A DNA stretch of 64,000 nt from Parasphaerochaeta coccoides DSM 17374 (GTDB lineage Bacteria > Spirochaetota > Spirochaetia > Sphaerochaetales > Sphaerochaetaceae). The stretch spans positions 1,798,001 through 1,862,000 of the forward strand of contig NC_015436.1 in NCBI RefSeq assembly GCF_000208385.1, in the 5' to 3' direction. The notes below the pieces were generated by a model. That model was given only the letters and a program-made list of their open reading frames with translations. It did not search any database and was not told the origin of the DNA. Shown one piece after another: positions 35,392 through 45,423 of this stretch. The first letter of the stretch is position 1. Each line of letters starts with the position of its first letter. The translations under genes and the position numbers were made by a program.

Positions 35392-35579
35392 AGAAAAATT
35401 TACTGGGTTTTACTTATCATGCGGCAATCCCCGCCCCATGATATTTCACGCTCCGACTCTATGGTGATGGGTTGGGAAAGGCAAGGAGAAATCAATGATT
35501 GATATTTCCTGAAAATGCTCAAACGCCATTCACTAACACAGCCAAAATGCCGTATCATCCCCTTCACGGACGGGGGAAA

Positions 35580-35852
35580 ATGAACAAGTCAATTATTTCA
35601 GTGGTAGGCAGGGATCAAGTGGGCATCATTGCCAAAGTATGCACCTATCTTTCAGAGAATGGTGTCAATATCCTTGATATCAGCCAGACTATTGTGGATG
35701 GATATTTCACCATGCTCATGGTCACTGACACTCAGAAATCGGAAAAAAGTTTCCTCCAGCTCTGTGATGACCTTGAAGCCTTGGGCAAGAGCATTGGCTG
35801 CGTCATCAAGTTACAGAAAGATGAGATTTTCACCAAGATGCAACGCATCTGA
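35580..35852 (+). CDS. ACT-domain protein (UPF0237 type)
   Basis: A 90-residue protein consisting of a single ACT domain: SIISVVGRDQVGIIAKVCTYLSENGVNILDISQTIVDGYFTMLMVTD. Single-ACT proteins of this group are found next to PFL-family (UPF0210) genes in many bacteria, as here with a 50-bp gap. The start at 35580 has GGGGGAA just upstream. A ligand-binding regulatory role is inferred from the domain; the ligand is unknown. Confidence 0.9.
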   Translation: MNKSIISVVGRDQVGIIAKVCTYLSENGVNILDISQTIVDGYFTMLMVTDTQKSEKSFLQLCDDLEALGKSIGCVIKLQKDEIFTKMQRI

Positions 35853-35902
35853 ACAGTTACGCACCAAAATCCAAATAACATTTCACGTAAACAGGAGACT
35901 CT

Positions 35903-37267
35903 ATGACTAACCTCGACGAAATATTTGAAACCAATGAGATGATTGAACAGGCAAACCTGGATGTGCGCACCATCACGCTGGGCATCAGCCTTCTTGACTG
36001 TATCACATCCGACGTGGCCGAGCTATGCCTCAACATTCACGACAAGATAACCATGGTCGCCAAGGATCTGCTCACGGTCGGACGCGATATTGAGCGGGAA
36101 TATGGCATTCCCATTGTGAACAAACGTATCTCCGTCACCCCCATCTCCCTCATTGGCGCTTCCGCCTGTAGGGAAATTGCTGATTATGTCATGATTGCGC
36201 GGATGTTGGATGACGCCGCCCGTAAGGTCGGCGTCAACTTCATTGGTGGTTTCTCCGCCCTGCCCGCAAAAGGCATGACAAAAAGTGAGGAATTGCTGAT
36301 TCGTTCCATTCCCCGTGCGTTGGCGGCTACTGAACATGTCTGCGCCTCCGTGAACCTTGGTTCCACCAGGACTGGCGTCAATATGGACGTGGTAAAGCTC
36401 ATGGGAAGCATAGTCAAGGAAACAGCGGAGCTGACCAGGGAGGATGATTCCATTGGCTGCGCCAAGCTGGTGGTGTTCTGCAATGCTCCGGATGACAATC
36501 CTTTCATGGCAGGAGCTTTCCATGGCGTGACTGAGACCGACAGCGTGGTGAATGTCGGGGTCAGCGGCCCTGGCGTGATAAACCAGGTCGTGCGGTCAGT
36601 GAAAGGAGAGGATTTCAGCACTCTCTGCGAGGCGATCAAGAAGACATCTTTCAAGATTACGCGCCTTGGACAGCTTGTTGCCCAAGAAGCCAGCAAGCGT
36701 CTGGGAGTCCCTTTTGGTATTGTTGATTTGTCCCTTGCCCCCACTCCGACTGTCGGCGACAGTATTGCGGACATCCTGGAAGGCATGGGGTTGGAGAAGG
36801 TCGGCGCACCGGGAACCACCATGGCGCTTGCCTTGCTCAACGACCACGTGAAGAAAGGCGGCATCATGGCATCATCTTCCGTCGGCGGGCTGAGCGGTGC
36901 TTTCATTCCCATAAGCGAGGATCAAGGGATGATTGAAGCGGTTCAGGCGGGAGCGTTGACCCTTGAGAAGCTTGAAGCCATGACCTGCGTCTGTTCGGTG
37001 GGATTGGACATGATTGCCATTCCCGGTTCTACGCCTGACTCAACAATCAGCGGCATCATTGCGGATGAAATGGCGATAGGCATGATCAACCAGAAGACCA
37101 CAGCCGTCCGCATAATTCCGGTCATTGGAAAGGATGTGGGTGATGTCGCCGAGTTTGGCGGGCTTTTGGGTACGGCACCAGTCATGAAGGTCAATGGCTT
37201 CTCATGCGGAGAATTCATAGCCCGTGGAGGACGTGTGCCGCCTCCTGTGCATAGTTTCAAGAACTAG
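35903..37267 (+). CDS. PFL-family protein (UPF0210 / DUF711)
   Basis: A 454-residue protein of the UPF0210/DUF711 family, with [10 protein letters not shown] near the start, [50 protein letters not shown] and the C-terminal [17 protein letters not shown]. Structures in the family resemble the radical-enzyme barrel of pyruvate formate-lyase, but the glycyl-radical motif is absent and the function is not established. AGGAG lies six bases before the ATG. It is co-transcribed with the ACT-domain gene, an arrangement widely conserved. Confidence 0.92.
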   Translation: MTNLDEIFETNEMIEQANLDVRTITLGISLLDCITSDVAELCLNIHDKITMVAKDLLTVGRDIEREYGIPIVNKRISVTPISLIGASACREIADYVMIARMLDDAARKVGVNFIGGFSALPAKGMTKSEELLIRSIPRALAATEHVCASVNLGSTRTGVNMDVVKLMGSIVKETAELTREDDSIGCAKLVVFCNAPDDNPFMAGAFHGVTETDSVVNVGVSGPGVINQVVRSVKGEDFSTLCEAIKKTSFKITRLGQLVAQEASKRLGVPFGIVDLSLAPTPTVGDSIADILEGMGLEKVGAPGTTMALALLNDHVKKGGIMASSSVGGLSGAFIPISEDQGMIEAVQAGALTLEKLEAMTCVCSVGLDMIAIPGSTPDSTISGIIADEMAIGMINQKTTAVRIIPVIGKDVGDVAEFGGLLGTAPVMKVNGFSCGEFIARGGRVPPPVHSFKN

Positions 37268-37310
37268 ACTGCTGGCTGCTCAAGGGAAGAGAGATGAGAC
37301 TTTTATTTCC

Positions 37311-37335
37311 AGTTGTACGATTTTTTCGTACAACT
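37311..37335 (+). terminator. Hairpin after the PFL-family gene
   Basis: AGTTGTACGA, a five-T loop and TCGTACAACT form a perfect 10-bp stem 43 bp past the stop. Outside it, GGGAAGAG (from about 37284) can pair with CTCTTCCC (37335-37343), leaving a bulge on the 5' side. No T-run follows directly on either strand, so it is an atypical terminator between convergent genes. The remaining 37345-37452 shows nothing clear. Confidence 0.5.
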
Positions 37336-37452
37336 CTCTTCCCTTTGCTTTCAGCTTCCGTTTTAGGCAGCTCCAATAATGACACAGGTGACCGGCTCCT
37401 GTCAGAACCTCAATGACATCAACAGGGGACTGTTGCACAACGAGACTGCCAA

Positions 37453-37848
37453 TCAGAACTTTTCGGTATACGCCGCACCTTTCGTGAATGAGTAGATAGT
37501 GGCTGTTGCGTCGGAAAGATACCAGACTTCTGAATTGCCGTCTCCCGCAGCGTACATGCTTTTCAGCATGGGATACGCGTCCAACATGCTTGCTTGAGCT
37601 TCAATACGCCCGTCACGTACAGCGACAGCCTCAATCCGCATCCATTCATCGCCCGTGTAAGCGCAGATTTCAATGCGGGGATTCACATGCATCTCCTGGG
37701 AAACTTTTTTTGACGCTCCCGTCTGGATATACAGCCGCCCCTCAAAGATATGGGCAGTACCAAAAGGTCGTACCCGCGGCTGGGCGCCGTCCGCAGTGGC
37801 AAGATAATATGTACCCGCTTTTTTCAGGAATTCACATGTCTTTTCCAT
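37453..37848 (-). CDS. Pyridoxamine 5'-phosphate oxidase-like flavoprotein
   Basis: A 131-residue protein of the PNPOx-like split-barrel family: CEFLKKAGTYYLATADGAQPRVRPFGTAHIFEGRLYIQTGASKKVSQEM is the usual FMN-binding half, followed by NPRIEICAYTGDEWMRIEAVAV. Small members of this kind bind FMN or F420-like cofactors and act as nitroreductases or as unknown oxidoreductases. GAGG lies seven bases before the ATG. It stands alone between convergent and divergent neighbours. Confidence 0.88.
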   Translation of the reverse strand: MEKTCEFLKKAGTYYLATADGAQPRVRPFGTAHIFEGRLYIQTGASKKVSQEMHVNPRIEICAYTGDEWMRIEAVAVRDGRIEAQASMLDAYPMLKSMYAAGDGNSEVWYLSDATATIYSFTKGAAYTEKF

Positions 37849-38098
37849 TGTGTACCTCGTACCTTCAGTGTATGTCTTTTCCTCGGTTCCGTGAATCTTT
37901 CCGTGGTGATTTGGAAAATAATCACGTACTTATTCCCTGAAATAACCCATGCCCACAGATTACTCTTACCCAAAACGACAGTGGCAAGGTTCTGACACAA
38001 GTGAGCATCCTTTTTTTCCCATGATTTCCAGGTTCTTACGAGCTATACGCCCAAAATAGTGTTTATAGTAAATGAAAACCATTTAAAATCGTAAAATA

Positions 38099-38143
38099 GT
38101 ACGAAAGTATTATACGTTTTTTTGCAAAATCATACCTTTGGGT
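38099..38143 (+). promoter_or_regulatory. Paired-motif regulatory site of lipoprotein gene 4
   Basis: GTACGAAAGTAT (38099-38110) and ATACCTTTGGGT (38132-38143) are a diverged version of the site found before lipoproteins 1-3, with arm centres 33 bp apart. The element lies 101 bp before the lipoprotein start. The gap 37849-38244 (396 bp) otherwise contains the promoter region of the PNPOx-like gene and AT-rich leader sequence, with no other gene. Confidence 0.65.
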
Positions 38144-38244
38144 AATAGCGGATTATTATCAACAGGTGTATATTAATTCAAATCGTTGACCACGTATGGT
38201 CGATGGATTACATCATCTTCTCAAAGATAAAGAGGAAAACAACT

Positions 38245-39264
38245 ATGAGAGAGAAAAAATTAGGTATTACGGTTCTTGCGATCGTCCTTGTGGCGCTTTT
38301 CGCATTTGTTGCATGTGATGGTAACAAGGTAAATGTGGCCAACAACGGTGAAGTACGCTTTGCCACAGGCATTCGCAAGGCTACGGCTAATTCCGAATGG
38401 GAAGCCGCTGATTCAGTCGGTATCTTCATGGCTGATGCCGATGATACTCTGTCCTATACCGACGCCGCAACCTCAACCCCTGATCCGGAACGTTACAACA
38501 AACAATACAGGGCTGACACAGCGGCTCAGACGTCCGGTTTCACTGCTATTGATGCCGCCAACACCTTGAAGTGGGATGACATTACTACCACCCCCAAGTT
38601 CGACTTCATCGCCTATTATCCGTATGTGGCGACTATCACTACCCCCGCAGCCCTGCCTATAAGTGTCGCGGCACCTTCCGCGGAACAGGTTACTGGAACG
38701 GCTGACTTCCTGTGGGGACGCACGGACGATATAGAGAACAACCAGTCAGTGGTAGCCTTGCTGCTTAATCACAAGCTTTCCCGCCTGGTCGTCATTGCTA
38801 AGCCTGGCGTTGAACTGGGAGTCAATGATCTTGATTCCGCGCTGACCGTACATGTCACCGGCCTGAACACGACAGCCACGCTCGACCTGAATGACGGAAC
38901 CTTGACACCTATCGTTAGTGTCGCGGATATCCAAATGAAGGACATCACCACTCAAGCTGATCTGGACGCGCACCAGCGCCGGTATGAAGTTGTGGTAATA
39001 CCTACGGCTCAAGTGACCGCTTTTGCAAATGTGGGATTGAGATTTACCGACGTTACGGCTTCTAATACTACATACCTATGGAAAGCATCTGAAAGCGTAG
39101 CTGAGGTTGATGAGACCAAGATTCACTTTGACGAAGGCAAGCAGCATGTCTACAACATAACGCTGAACAAGGCCAATGATGAAGTCGCCGTTGCCGAAAT
39201 CAATATTGAGATTGGCGATTGGGAAGATGGAGATGGTGGAAACTGGGGCGCTGTCCTCAACTAA
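38245..39264 (+). CDS. Fimbrillin-like lipoprotein without C-terminal head (copy 4)
   Basis: A 339-residue lipoprotein starting at ATG 38245 with AGAGGA upstream. The signal peptide ends in FVAC. The whole mature protein is the fimbrillin-like anchor domain seen in copies 1-3, with the same landmarks in the same order: DSVGIFMAD, FDFIAYYPY, TADFLWG, HKLSRLVV, RRYEVVVIP and FDEGKQHVYNITL. It stops at the point where the others continue into B-repeats, so it is a natural single-domain version. It is followed by a strong terminator and stands alone. It might be a structural subunit to which headed paralogues are added; that is inference. Confidence 0.87.
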   Translation: MREKKLGITVLAIVLVALFAFVACDGNKVNVANNGEVRFATGIRKATANSEWEAADSVGIFMADADDTLSYTDAATSTPDPERYNKQYRADTAAQTSGFTAIDAANTLKWDDITTTPKFDFIAYYPYVATITTPAALPISVAAPSAEQVTGTADFLWGRTDDIENNQSVVALLLNHKLSRLVVIAKPGVELGVNDLDSALTVHVTGLNTTATLDLNDGTLTPIVSVADIQMKDITTQADLDAHQRRYEVVVIPTAQVTAFANVGLRFTDVTASNTTYLWKASESVAEVDETKIHFDEGKQHVYNITLNKANDEVAVAEINIEIGDWEDGDGGNWGAVLN

Positions 39265-39291
39265 CATCACGTAGACTGTATAGCACAAATG

Positions 39292-39330
39292 ATTACCCGT
39301 TGTTCCGTCTGGAGCAACGGGTAATTTTTT
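39292..39330 (+). terminator. Rho-independent terminator of lipoprotein gene 4
   Basis: ATTACCCGTTG (39292-39302) and CAACGGGTAAT (39315-39325) form a perfect 11-bp stem with a 12-base loop, followed directly by a run of T. It lies 28 bp past the stop codon. Confidence 0.92.
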
Positions 39331-39350
39331 ATTATGGCTGTGTGATGTTA

Positions 39351-40757
39351 TTACACAGAATAGCTCGCTGTATCAGGCTTCACGTCCACGAGCTGCTGAC
39401 GTTCTTTGATATCCAGAAGCTCCCTCTTTACTCCCCTATGGACGAAAACAAGTGACTTGATGACCAGGGGAATGGCTGCCGCTATCCATGCAAGGGGACT
39501 TGCCAGACAGACGGCCTCATAGCGCATTGAAGGAAACAGCCAGATAATGATAAGCGCACGACCAACCAGCTCCGCGGCTCCGCCCAAGGTCGGGACTGTA
39601 TTTTCTCCCATCCCCTGAAGACAGGTTCTCAGAATGAACAAGACGGTCAACGCCGGAAAGAAATAAGAAACAAATTTCAGGTAATGCACCGCATGATAGA
39701 GCAACTCCGCGCCAGGATTGCCAATGAACACATACACCAGATATTCCCCCAGGAAATAGCTGACGCCGGACGCGAACAACGTACACCAGAGACCGATGAC
39801 CAAAGAAGCATCCAGACCGCTGCGTATCCTGCGGAACTGTTTTGCTCCCAGGTTCTGGGCACAGAACGTACTTGCGGCTGTTGCCAGGGCAATCATCGGC
39901 TGGATGACAAAACCTTCTATCTTGCTGGCGGCGGAGTACCCGGCTATTGCTTCCGTACCAAGCTGGTTGAGAGAACTTTGCACCATGATGACACCCAGGG
40001 CAGTGATAGAGTACTGGAAGGCCATGGGCAGTCCCATGCCAAGATGAGACGCTATATCCTTCATGGTAACGCGCAGGTCGCTCATGGACAGCTTCAAGTC
40101 AGGATAATGCTTGCGCAGATGGAAGACGCACAGAACCCATGTGATGATCTGTGCTACCACATTTGTCCATGCTGTCACCGATACATCCATGCGAAAAATG
40201 CCAATGAACACTATATCCATCACGACATTCGCCACAGAAGCACAAATCATGATGAACAGCGGCGTCCGGCTGTCGCTCATTGAACGGAGCAGACCGACAT
40301 ACAATGTGCTGAAGATAGAGGCTATGATACCAATGTAGAGGACGGAAATATAGCGGAATGATGCTTCAAAGATATCCGCGGGAACATTCATAGCCCTGAG
40401 CAGATGCCTGCCAGTGGCCAGGCAGATGACAGTCAGGACAAGGGAAATGCCAGCTGACAGCAACAGGCTGGTGGCAAGGGAACGCTTCATTGCCTTGACA
40501 TCCTGACTACCGAAGAACTGGGCAAGCTTGAGGGAGAACCCCACCGCTACACCCTCGGCGAAACCAATGACAAGAAAAGCAATGGGGCCCGTAGTACCGA
40601 CCGCGGCAAGCATCTCGGCACCGAGAAACTGACCTATGATGACAGTGTCCATCAGGTTGTAGACCTGCTGGATGACATTACCCGCCAAAATGGGAACCAT
40701 GAACACAAAAATCGTCCGCAATGGCTTTGCGGAGAGCATCTTACCGTGGAGTTGCAT
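39351..40757 (-). CDS. MATE-family efflux transporter
   Basis: A 468-residue membrane protein with about twelve helices. The N-terminal half has the MATE landmarks FMVPILAGNVIQQVYNLMDTVIIGQFLG and AAVGTTGPIAFLVIGFAEGVAVGFSLKLAQFFGSQD, and the second half repeats the pattern with GLGMPMAFQYSITALGVIMVQ-type spacing. It exports cationic drugs or metabolites in exchange for sodium or protons. The start at 40757 has AAGG seven bases upstream; the frame extends to 40790 without support. It follows pflA by about 140 bp. Confidence 0.92.
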   Translation of the reverse strand: MQLHGKMLSAKPLRTIFVFMVPILAGNVIQQVYNLMDTVIIGQFLGAEMLAAVGTTGPIAFLVIGFAEGVAVGFSLKLAQFFGSQDVKAMKRSLATSLLLSAGISLVLTVICLATGRHLLRAMNVPADIFEASFRYISVLYIGIIASIFSTLYVGLLRSMSDSRTPLFIMICASVANVVMDIVFIGIFRMDVSVTAWTNVVAQIITWVLCVFHLRKHYPDLKLSMSDLRVTMKDIASHLGMGLPMAFQYSITALGVIMVQSSLNQLGTEAIAGYSAASKIEGFVIQPMIALATAASTFCAQNLGAKQFRRIRSGLDASLVIGLWCTLFASGVSYFLGEYLVYVFIGNPGAELLYHAVHYLKFVSYFFPALTVLFILRTCLQGMGENTVPTLGGAAELVGRALIIIWLFPSMRYEAVCLASPLAWIAAAIPLVIKSLVFVHRGVKRELLDIKERQQLVDVKPDTASYSV

Positions 40758-40896
40758 CAGAATACCTTGCCCGTGATATTGTCCGGGCACGCATGGTCAA
40801 ACTTTTTCACATTCCCCTTCCGACCAGCACAGCACAGGGGAGAGACAGACACCGGAAAGCACTATAGGAAGTCACACAAGGAATGTCAATAAAGTA

Positions 40897-41673
40897 TTAC
40901 AGAGAAGCAATCTTCTTGTCAGTCTCACGGTTGCCATGGGTATGAAGAAGCCTGTTTGCGTTCTCTATCCGTTCCTTGGCAGGAGGATTGATGCCTGTGA
41001 GAGGATACGTCACGCCAAGAGTCTCCCATTTGAAGCAACCCATGGCATGATAGGGCAGCACCTCGACTTTCTCAACGTTGGAGAGGGTTTCAATGAAACT
41101 GTCCAGCCGGATGAGGAACTCGTCGTAGTCAGTGCGCTGGGGAACAAGGACATGCCTGATCCAGACAGGTTTGCCAATGTCGGAAAGATGCCGTGCCATC
41201 TGGAGAACCGCGGAATTTGAATGTCCGGTCAGAACCTTATGGGCATCATCATCAATATGCTTGATATCCAGAAGAATCAGGTCTACATACTTCATCAGCT
41301 CGGTGAACTTGTGGAAGAAAGGCTGTGCATACGTGAACGGCTGGCCACAGGTATCCAGGACAATGTTGATTCCCCTCTCCTTCGCCTTGCGGGTGAAATC
41401 AAGAAGGAAATCAATCTGGAGGAGCGGCTCCCCGCCGCTGATTGTAATGCCCCCGTCCTTACCCCAGTAAGGCCGGAACCGTTCCGCCTGGGCAAGCAGC
41501 TGCTCGCTGGAGAAAACCGTGCCGCCCGTCATCTTCCATGTATCAGGATTATGGCAGAACTGGCAACGCATCTTGCATCCCTGCATGAATACAATGAAAC
41601 GGACCCCTGGGCCATCCACCGAGCCGAAACTCTCCGTAGAATGTATGTGTCCGTATATCTTTTCCCTATTCAT
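40897..41673 (-). CDS. pflA: Pyruvate formate-lyase activating enzyme
   Basis: A 258-residue radical SAM enzyme with the iron-sulfur motif CKMRCQFC in FIVFMQGCKMRCQFCHNPDTW. GGITISGGEPLLQ and the terminal LGVTYPLTGINPP are typical of PflA. It installs the glycyl radical on pyruvate formate-lyase using S-adenosylmethionine and reduced flavodoxin or ferredoxin. It lies 70 bp after pflB on the same strand, with AAGGAG at a good distance from the ATG. Confidence 0.96.
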   Translation of the reverse strand: MNREKIYGHIHSTESFGSVDGPGVRFIVFMQGCKMRCQFCHNPDTWKMTGGTVFSSEQLLAQAERFRPYWGKDGGITISGGEPLLQIDFLLDFTRKAKERGINIVLDTCGQPFTYAQPFFHKFTELMKYVDLILLDIKHIDDDAHKVLTGHSNSAVLQMARHLSDIGKPVWIRHVLVPQRTDYDEFLIRLDSFIETLSNVEKVEVLPYHAMGCFKWETLGVTYPLTGINPPAKERIENANRLLHTHGNRETDKKIASL

Positions 41674-41743
41674 GACATGGCTCCTTGGAAGTTCCCCATG
41701 GGGCTTCAGGGATGCTTTGGCATCCCTGAAAGCGCATGGTCTG

Positions 41744-43981
41744 TTACATGCAGCAGTGGGAAGTCCTCATCAGAACGTCTCTCTGCTGTTCCTCGGTCAA
41801 ATCAACAAAACGCACGGCGTAACCGGAAACACGGATGGTCAGGTTCGGGTACTTCTTCGGGTTCTTCATAGCATCCCGCAGCAAGTCATTGTCAAAGACA
41901 TTCACATTCAGATGATAAGCACCTTCCGTGAAGTATCCGTCCATGACATTCCGCAGGTTGGCAATGCGTGACGCCTCATCCTTCCCCAAGCCGATCGGAT
42001 TGATGGTCTGGGTATTGGAGATACCATCCTGGGCAAAGTCATAGTTGAGCTTGGCCGTCGAGTTCAGGCTGGCAAGCAGTCCGTTCTTCTCCGCCCCATA
42101 ACTTGGGTTGGCGCCAGGAGCCAGAGGCTCACCCGCTGGCCTTCCGTCAGGCAACGCACCAGTGTTCTTGCCGTATACGACATTGCTGGTGATTGTCAGG
42201 AGGCTCGTGGTAGGCGTGGAATCCCGGTACGTGTGGTGGCGGCGAATCTGCGTCATGAAGTACTCAAGGATTTCCCCGACCAGCTCGTCAGCACGGTCAT
42301 CATCATTGCCATAGCGGGGGAAGTCTCCGGTAATCTGGAAATCAACCGTCTTGCCCTTCTCATCACGGATGGGCTTGACCTTGGCATACTTGATGGCGGA
42401 CAAGCTGTCGGCGGCGTGGGAGATACCTGCTATGCCGGTGGCAAAGGTACGCTTGAGGTTGGAATCCATCAAAGACAGCTCAGCCGCCTCATAGCAGTAC
42501 TTGTCGTGCATGTAGTGGATTACATTGAGCGTGTTGACATACAGCTCGGCAAGCCAGTCCATGATTCTCCTGAACTTGGGCAGAAACTCATCATAAGAGA
42601 TATATTCGGAAGTTATCTTCTCATACGGAGGAGCGACCTGCGCTCCGGTCACCTCGTCCACACCGCCGTTGATGGCGTAGAGAACCGCCTTGGCAAGGTT
42701 GGCACGGGCGCCGAAGAACTGCATGTCCTTACCGGTCACGGTCGCGGATACACAGCAGGCTATGGCGCAATCATCGGAACCCCAGTTCTTCCTGAGAAGA
42801 TCATCGTTCTCAAACTGGATTGAGGAACTTTGAATGGCAATCTTGCTGGCAAAAGTCCTGAAACCTTCCGGCAGTTTGGCGGAATACAGGACAGTGAGGT
42901 TCGGCTCAGGGGACGGCCCCATGTTGACCAGCGTGTGCAGCAGACGGAAGTCGCTCTTGGTGACAAGGGAACGCCCGTCAGAACCCATACCGGCAATGGA
43001 GAGAGTCGCCCAGATGGGATATCCGGAGAACAGGGAGTTGTACTCAGGGGTACGCGCGAACTTGACCATGCGCAGCTTCATGACCAAGTGGTCGATCAGC
43101 TCCTGCGCCTGGCTTTCAGTGATGACGCCGTTGTTCAGATCCCTCTGGATGTAGATATCCAGGAAGGCGGAGACACGGCCAATGCTCATGGCGGCGCCGT
43201 TCTGTTCCTTGATGGCGGCCAGATAGCCAAAATAGAGCCACTGGACAGCTTCCTGGGCATTGGCGGCGGGTTTGGAGATGTCATAACCGTAAGAAGCGGC
43301 CATTTCCTTCATCTGCCCCAGAGCCTTGTACTGCATGGAGATTTCCTCACGCAGACGGATTACATCTTCAGTCATGGTGCGGAAGCCAACGTTATCATGG
43401 TCAGCCTTCTTCTTTGCCATGAGATAGTCAATGCCATACAGGGCGACACGGCGGTAATCGCCAATGATGCGGCCACGGCCATAAGCGTCAGGCAGACCGG
43501 TGATAATCTTGTTCTTGCGAGCGGCGCGGGCTTCGGCGGTGTACACGTCAAAGACACCTTGGTTATGGGTCTTGCGCCAGTCGCTGAAAATACGGGTCAA
43601 TTCAGGATTGGGCTTATAGCCATTGCTCTCAAGCGCGTGATTGGCCATGGTGATGCCGCCGAAGGGCATGAACGCCTGCTTGAGAGGCACGTCAGTCTGC
43701 AAGCCGACAATCTTCTCCAGGTCTTTGTCCAGATAGCCCGGCTTGTGTGATGTAATGGTGGATACTATGTCAGTGTCCATGTCATATACGCCATTGCGGT
43801 CGAACTGGATTTCATTGAGCTTCTGGAGTTCTCCCCAGAGCTTATCGGTAGCTTCGGTCGGCCCGGCAAGGAAACTATCGTCACCTGTGTATTCGGTATA
43901 ATTCTGTTGGATGAAGTCACGCGTATTGACGCCTGTCTTCCATTTCGTACCTTTGAAACCTTTCCACTGGTTCATTTCCAT
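41744..43981 (-). CDS. pflB: Formate acetyltransferase (pyruvate formate-lyase)
   Basis: A 745-residue glycyl radical enzyme, the usual length for PflB. The adjacent catalytic cysteines are in [15 protein letters not shown] at about residue 410. The radical-bearing glycine is G720 in RVSGYAVRF. The C-terminus RTSHCCM is a variant of the usual ending. It splits pyruvate with CoA to acetyl-CoA and formate under anaerobic conditions. The start at 43981 has GGGGG about ten bases upstream; an ATG two codons later is possible. A palindrome about 100 bp upstream suggests redox or cAMP-type control. Confidence 0.97.
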   Translation of the reverse strand: MEMNQWKGFKGTKWKTGVNTRDFIQQNYTEYTGDDSFLAGPTEATDKLWGELQKLNEIQFDRNGVYDMDTDIVSTITSHKPGYLDKDLEKIVGLQTDVPLKQAFMPFGGITMANHALESNGYKPNPELTRIFSDWRKTHNQGVFDVYTAEARAARKNKIITGLPDAYGRGRIIGDYRRVALYGIDYLMAKKKADHDNVGFRTMTEDVIRLREEISMQYKALGQMKEMAASYGYDISKPAANAQEAVQWLYFGYLAAIKEQNGAAMSIGRVSAFLDIYIQRDLNNGVITESQAQELIDHLVMKLRMVKFARTPEYNSLFSGYPIWATLSIAGMGSDGRSLVTKSDFRLLHTLVNMGPSPEPNLTVLYSAKLPEGFRTFASKIAIQSSSIQFENDDLLRKNWGSDDCAIACCVSATVTGKDMQFFGARANLAKAVLYAINGGVDEVTGAQVAPPYEKITSEYISYDEFLPKFRRIMDWLAELYVNTLNVIHYMHDKYCYEAAELSLMDSNLKRTFATGIAGISHAADSLSAIKYAKVKPIRDEKGKTVDFQITGDFPRYGNDDDRADELVGEILEYFMTQIRRHHTYRDSTPTTSLLTITSNVVYGKNTGALPDGRPAGEPLAPGANPSYGAEKNGLLASLNSTAKLNYDFAQDGISNTQTINPIGLGKDEASRIANLRNVMDGYFTEGAYHLNVNVFDNDLLRDAMKNPKKYPNLTIRVSGYAVRFVDLTEEQQRDVLMRTSHCCM

Positions 43982-44081
43982 AATGCGTTAGCCCCCTGGT
44001 AATTTTCAATCTCATGACAGAAAGGGAACATGGTTTTCCCTTTTCAGTACTGATAATGTAAACATAAAAAGAAAAATTATC

Positions 44082-44097
44082 TGTGACCTAAGTCACA
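44082..44097. promoter_or_regulatory. Rex- or CRP-like palindrome upstream of pflB
   Basis: TGTGA-CCTAAG-TCACA is a 16-bp palindrome about 100-115 bp upstream of pflB in an AT-rich region. It fits the Rex consensus TTGTGA-N6-TCACAA at 11 of 12 defined positions and equally fits the CRP core TGTGA-N6-TCACA. Rex, which senses NADH/NAD, commonly controls pfl genes in fermenting anaerobes. The gap 43982-44359 (378 bp) also includes the divergent asnA leader. Confidence 0.7.
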
Positions 44098-44254
44098 AAA
44101 ATAATTTTTTTTGGATATTTTTGTGTTAAAGTGGATATGTTTATCAGAAAACCATGAATTAATCTCCGCGTTTTCTTATGCGGAATCTCCCCCACCGGCA
44201 GGTTCATGGCGTCCTGGAACCCCCCTGTCCGAAATGCCGAAGCGTATCTCCAAG

Positions 44255-44270
44255 GCGCGGAAAACCGCGC
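44255..44270 (+). other. GC-rich hairpin in the asnA leader
   Basis: GCGCGG-AAAA-CCGCGC forms a six-pair stem with a tetraloop about 90 bp before the asnA start. No T-run follows and no T-box consensus is visible, so no regulatory role can be assigned. Confidence 0.3.
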
Positions 44271-44359
44271 GTGGGGGAAAAAGTTTGCATTATGCCACTG
44301 TTTCAGTGTATCTTTGGCTGCATCATCCATTACTGCATCCACCAAGGAGGCGCATCATC

Positions 44360-45394
44360 ATGTCACACCATTTCCCACGGAACTATCGTCCCCGTCTGGA
44401 TCAGAACCAGACGGAAAAAGCCATCAAGTTCATCAAAGACACATTTGAACGGGAACTCTCCGGCGAACTCCGCCTTTCCCGCGTGACCAGTCCCCTGTTT
44501 GTTCCCAAGGGATCAGGAATCAATGATGACCTCAACGGAGTGGAAAGACCGGTCAGTTTTGGAATCGGCAAGATGAATGATATGCAGATGGAGATTGTCC
44601 AGTCCCTGGCAAAGTGGAAACGCATGGCATTGGCGGAACACGCTTACCTTCCGGGCACCGGGTTGTACACTGATATGAACGCCATCAGGCCGGACGACGA
44701 CATTGACGCCATCCATTCAATCTATGTAGACCAATGGGACTGGGAAGCCGTGATGGAACCGGGAAGCCGGAACCTTGCTTTCCTCAAGCAAACCGTGACA
44801 AAGATATTCCAAAGTTTCAAGAGAACTGAATTTCTCATACGGGAGCAATTTCCTGTCTGCGCAAAGGTTCTTCCGGAAGAAATCACCTTCATCCATGCAG
44901 AAGAAGCCCAAGCGCTCTACCCCGGCCTGACGCCTCCTGAACGCGAGAAAGCCTTGGCGCAAAAATACGGCTGCATCTTCATCATTGGCATCGGCTGCGC
45001 CTTGCCTGACGGCATACCTCATGGCGGAAGGGCTCCTGACTATGATGACTGGTCATCTCCGACGGGCGGCGAATGTTACGGCCTCAACGGTGACATCATT
45101 GTCTGGGATGCCGTCAGGGAAGATTCCCTTGAGTTGAGTTCAATGGGCATCAGGGTGGATCAGGAGACCTTGCGCAGGCAATTGGTCATCAGAGGATGTC
45201 CGGAAAGGGAAAATCTGTACTGGCACAAGAGACTGCTTGCCGGAGAATTTCCCCAGACTGTCGGAGGCGGAATTGGACAAAGCCGCCTGTGCATGTTCTT
45301 CCTGAACAAAGCCCATATTGGAGAAGTACAGTCATCAGTCTGGCCGCAGGAAGTTCATGATGAAGCCCGGAACCATGGCGTGTTTCTTTTGTAA
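44360..45394 (+). CDS. asnA: Aspartate-ammonia ligase
   Basis: A 344-residue protein of the AsnA type, which makes asparagine from aspartate, ammonia and ATP and resembles class II aminoacyl-tRNA synthetases. Landmarks are FVPKGSGINDDLNGVERPVSF, IHSIYVDQWDWE and the C-terminal GGGIGQSRLCMFFLNKAHIGEVQSSVW. The start at 44360 has AAGGAGG nine bases upstream; the frame extends further upstream to 44111 without support. The gene is divergent from pflB and is followed closely by a flavoprotein gene. Confidence 0.95.
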   Translation: MSHHFPRNYRPRLDQNQTEKAIKFIKDTFERELSGELRLSRVTSPLFVPKGSGINDDLNGVERPVSFGIGKMNDMQMEIVQSLAKWKRMALAEHAYLPGTGLYTDMNAIRPDDDIDAIHSIYVDQWDWEAVMEPGSRNLAFLKQTVTKIFQSFKRTEFLIREQFPVCAKVLPEEITFIHAEEAQALYPGLTPPEREKALAQKYGCIFIIGIGCALPDGIPHGGRAPDYDDWSSPTGGECYGLNGDIIVWDAVREDSLELSSMGIRVDQETLRRQLVIRGCPERENLYWHKRLLAGEFPQTVGGGIGQSRLCMFFLNKAHIGEVQSSVWPQEVHDEARNHGVFLL

Positions 45395-45423
45395 AGCGGC
45401 TAAAGTGGTTAAAGCAGTACGGC

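Noticed and set aside
38133-38140. Bacteroides-type -7 promoter element (TAxxTTTG matches TACCTTTG)
   Set aside because: No -33 TTTG lies at the needed 19-21 bp distance, and copies 1-3 have TTCG in place of TTTG. I keep it only as a weak alternative for the half-site.
44160-44359. T-box riboswitch in the asnA leader
   Set aside because: The region has a small GC-rich hairpin, but I find neither the conserved AGGGTGGNACCGCG-type sequence nor a terminator.
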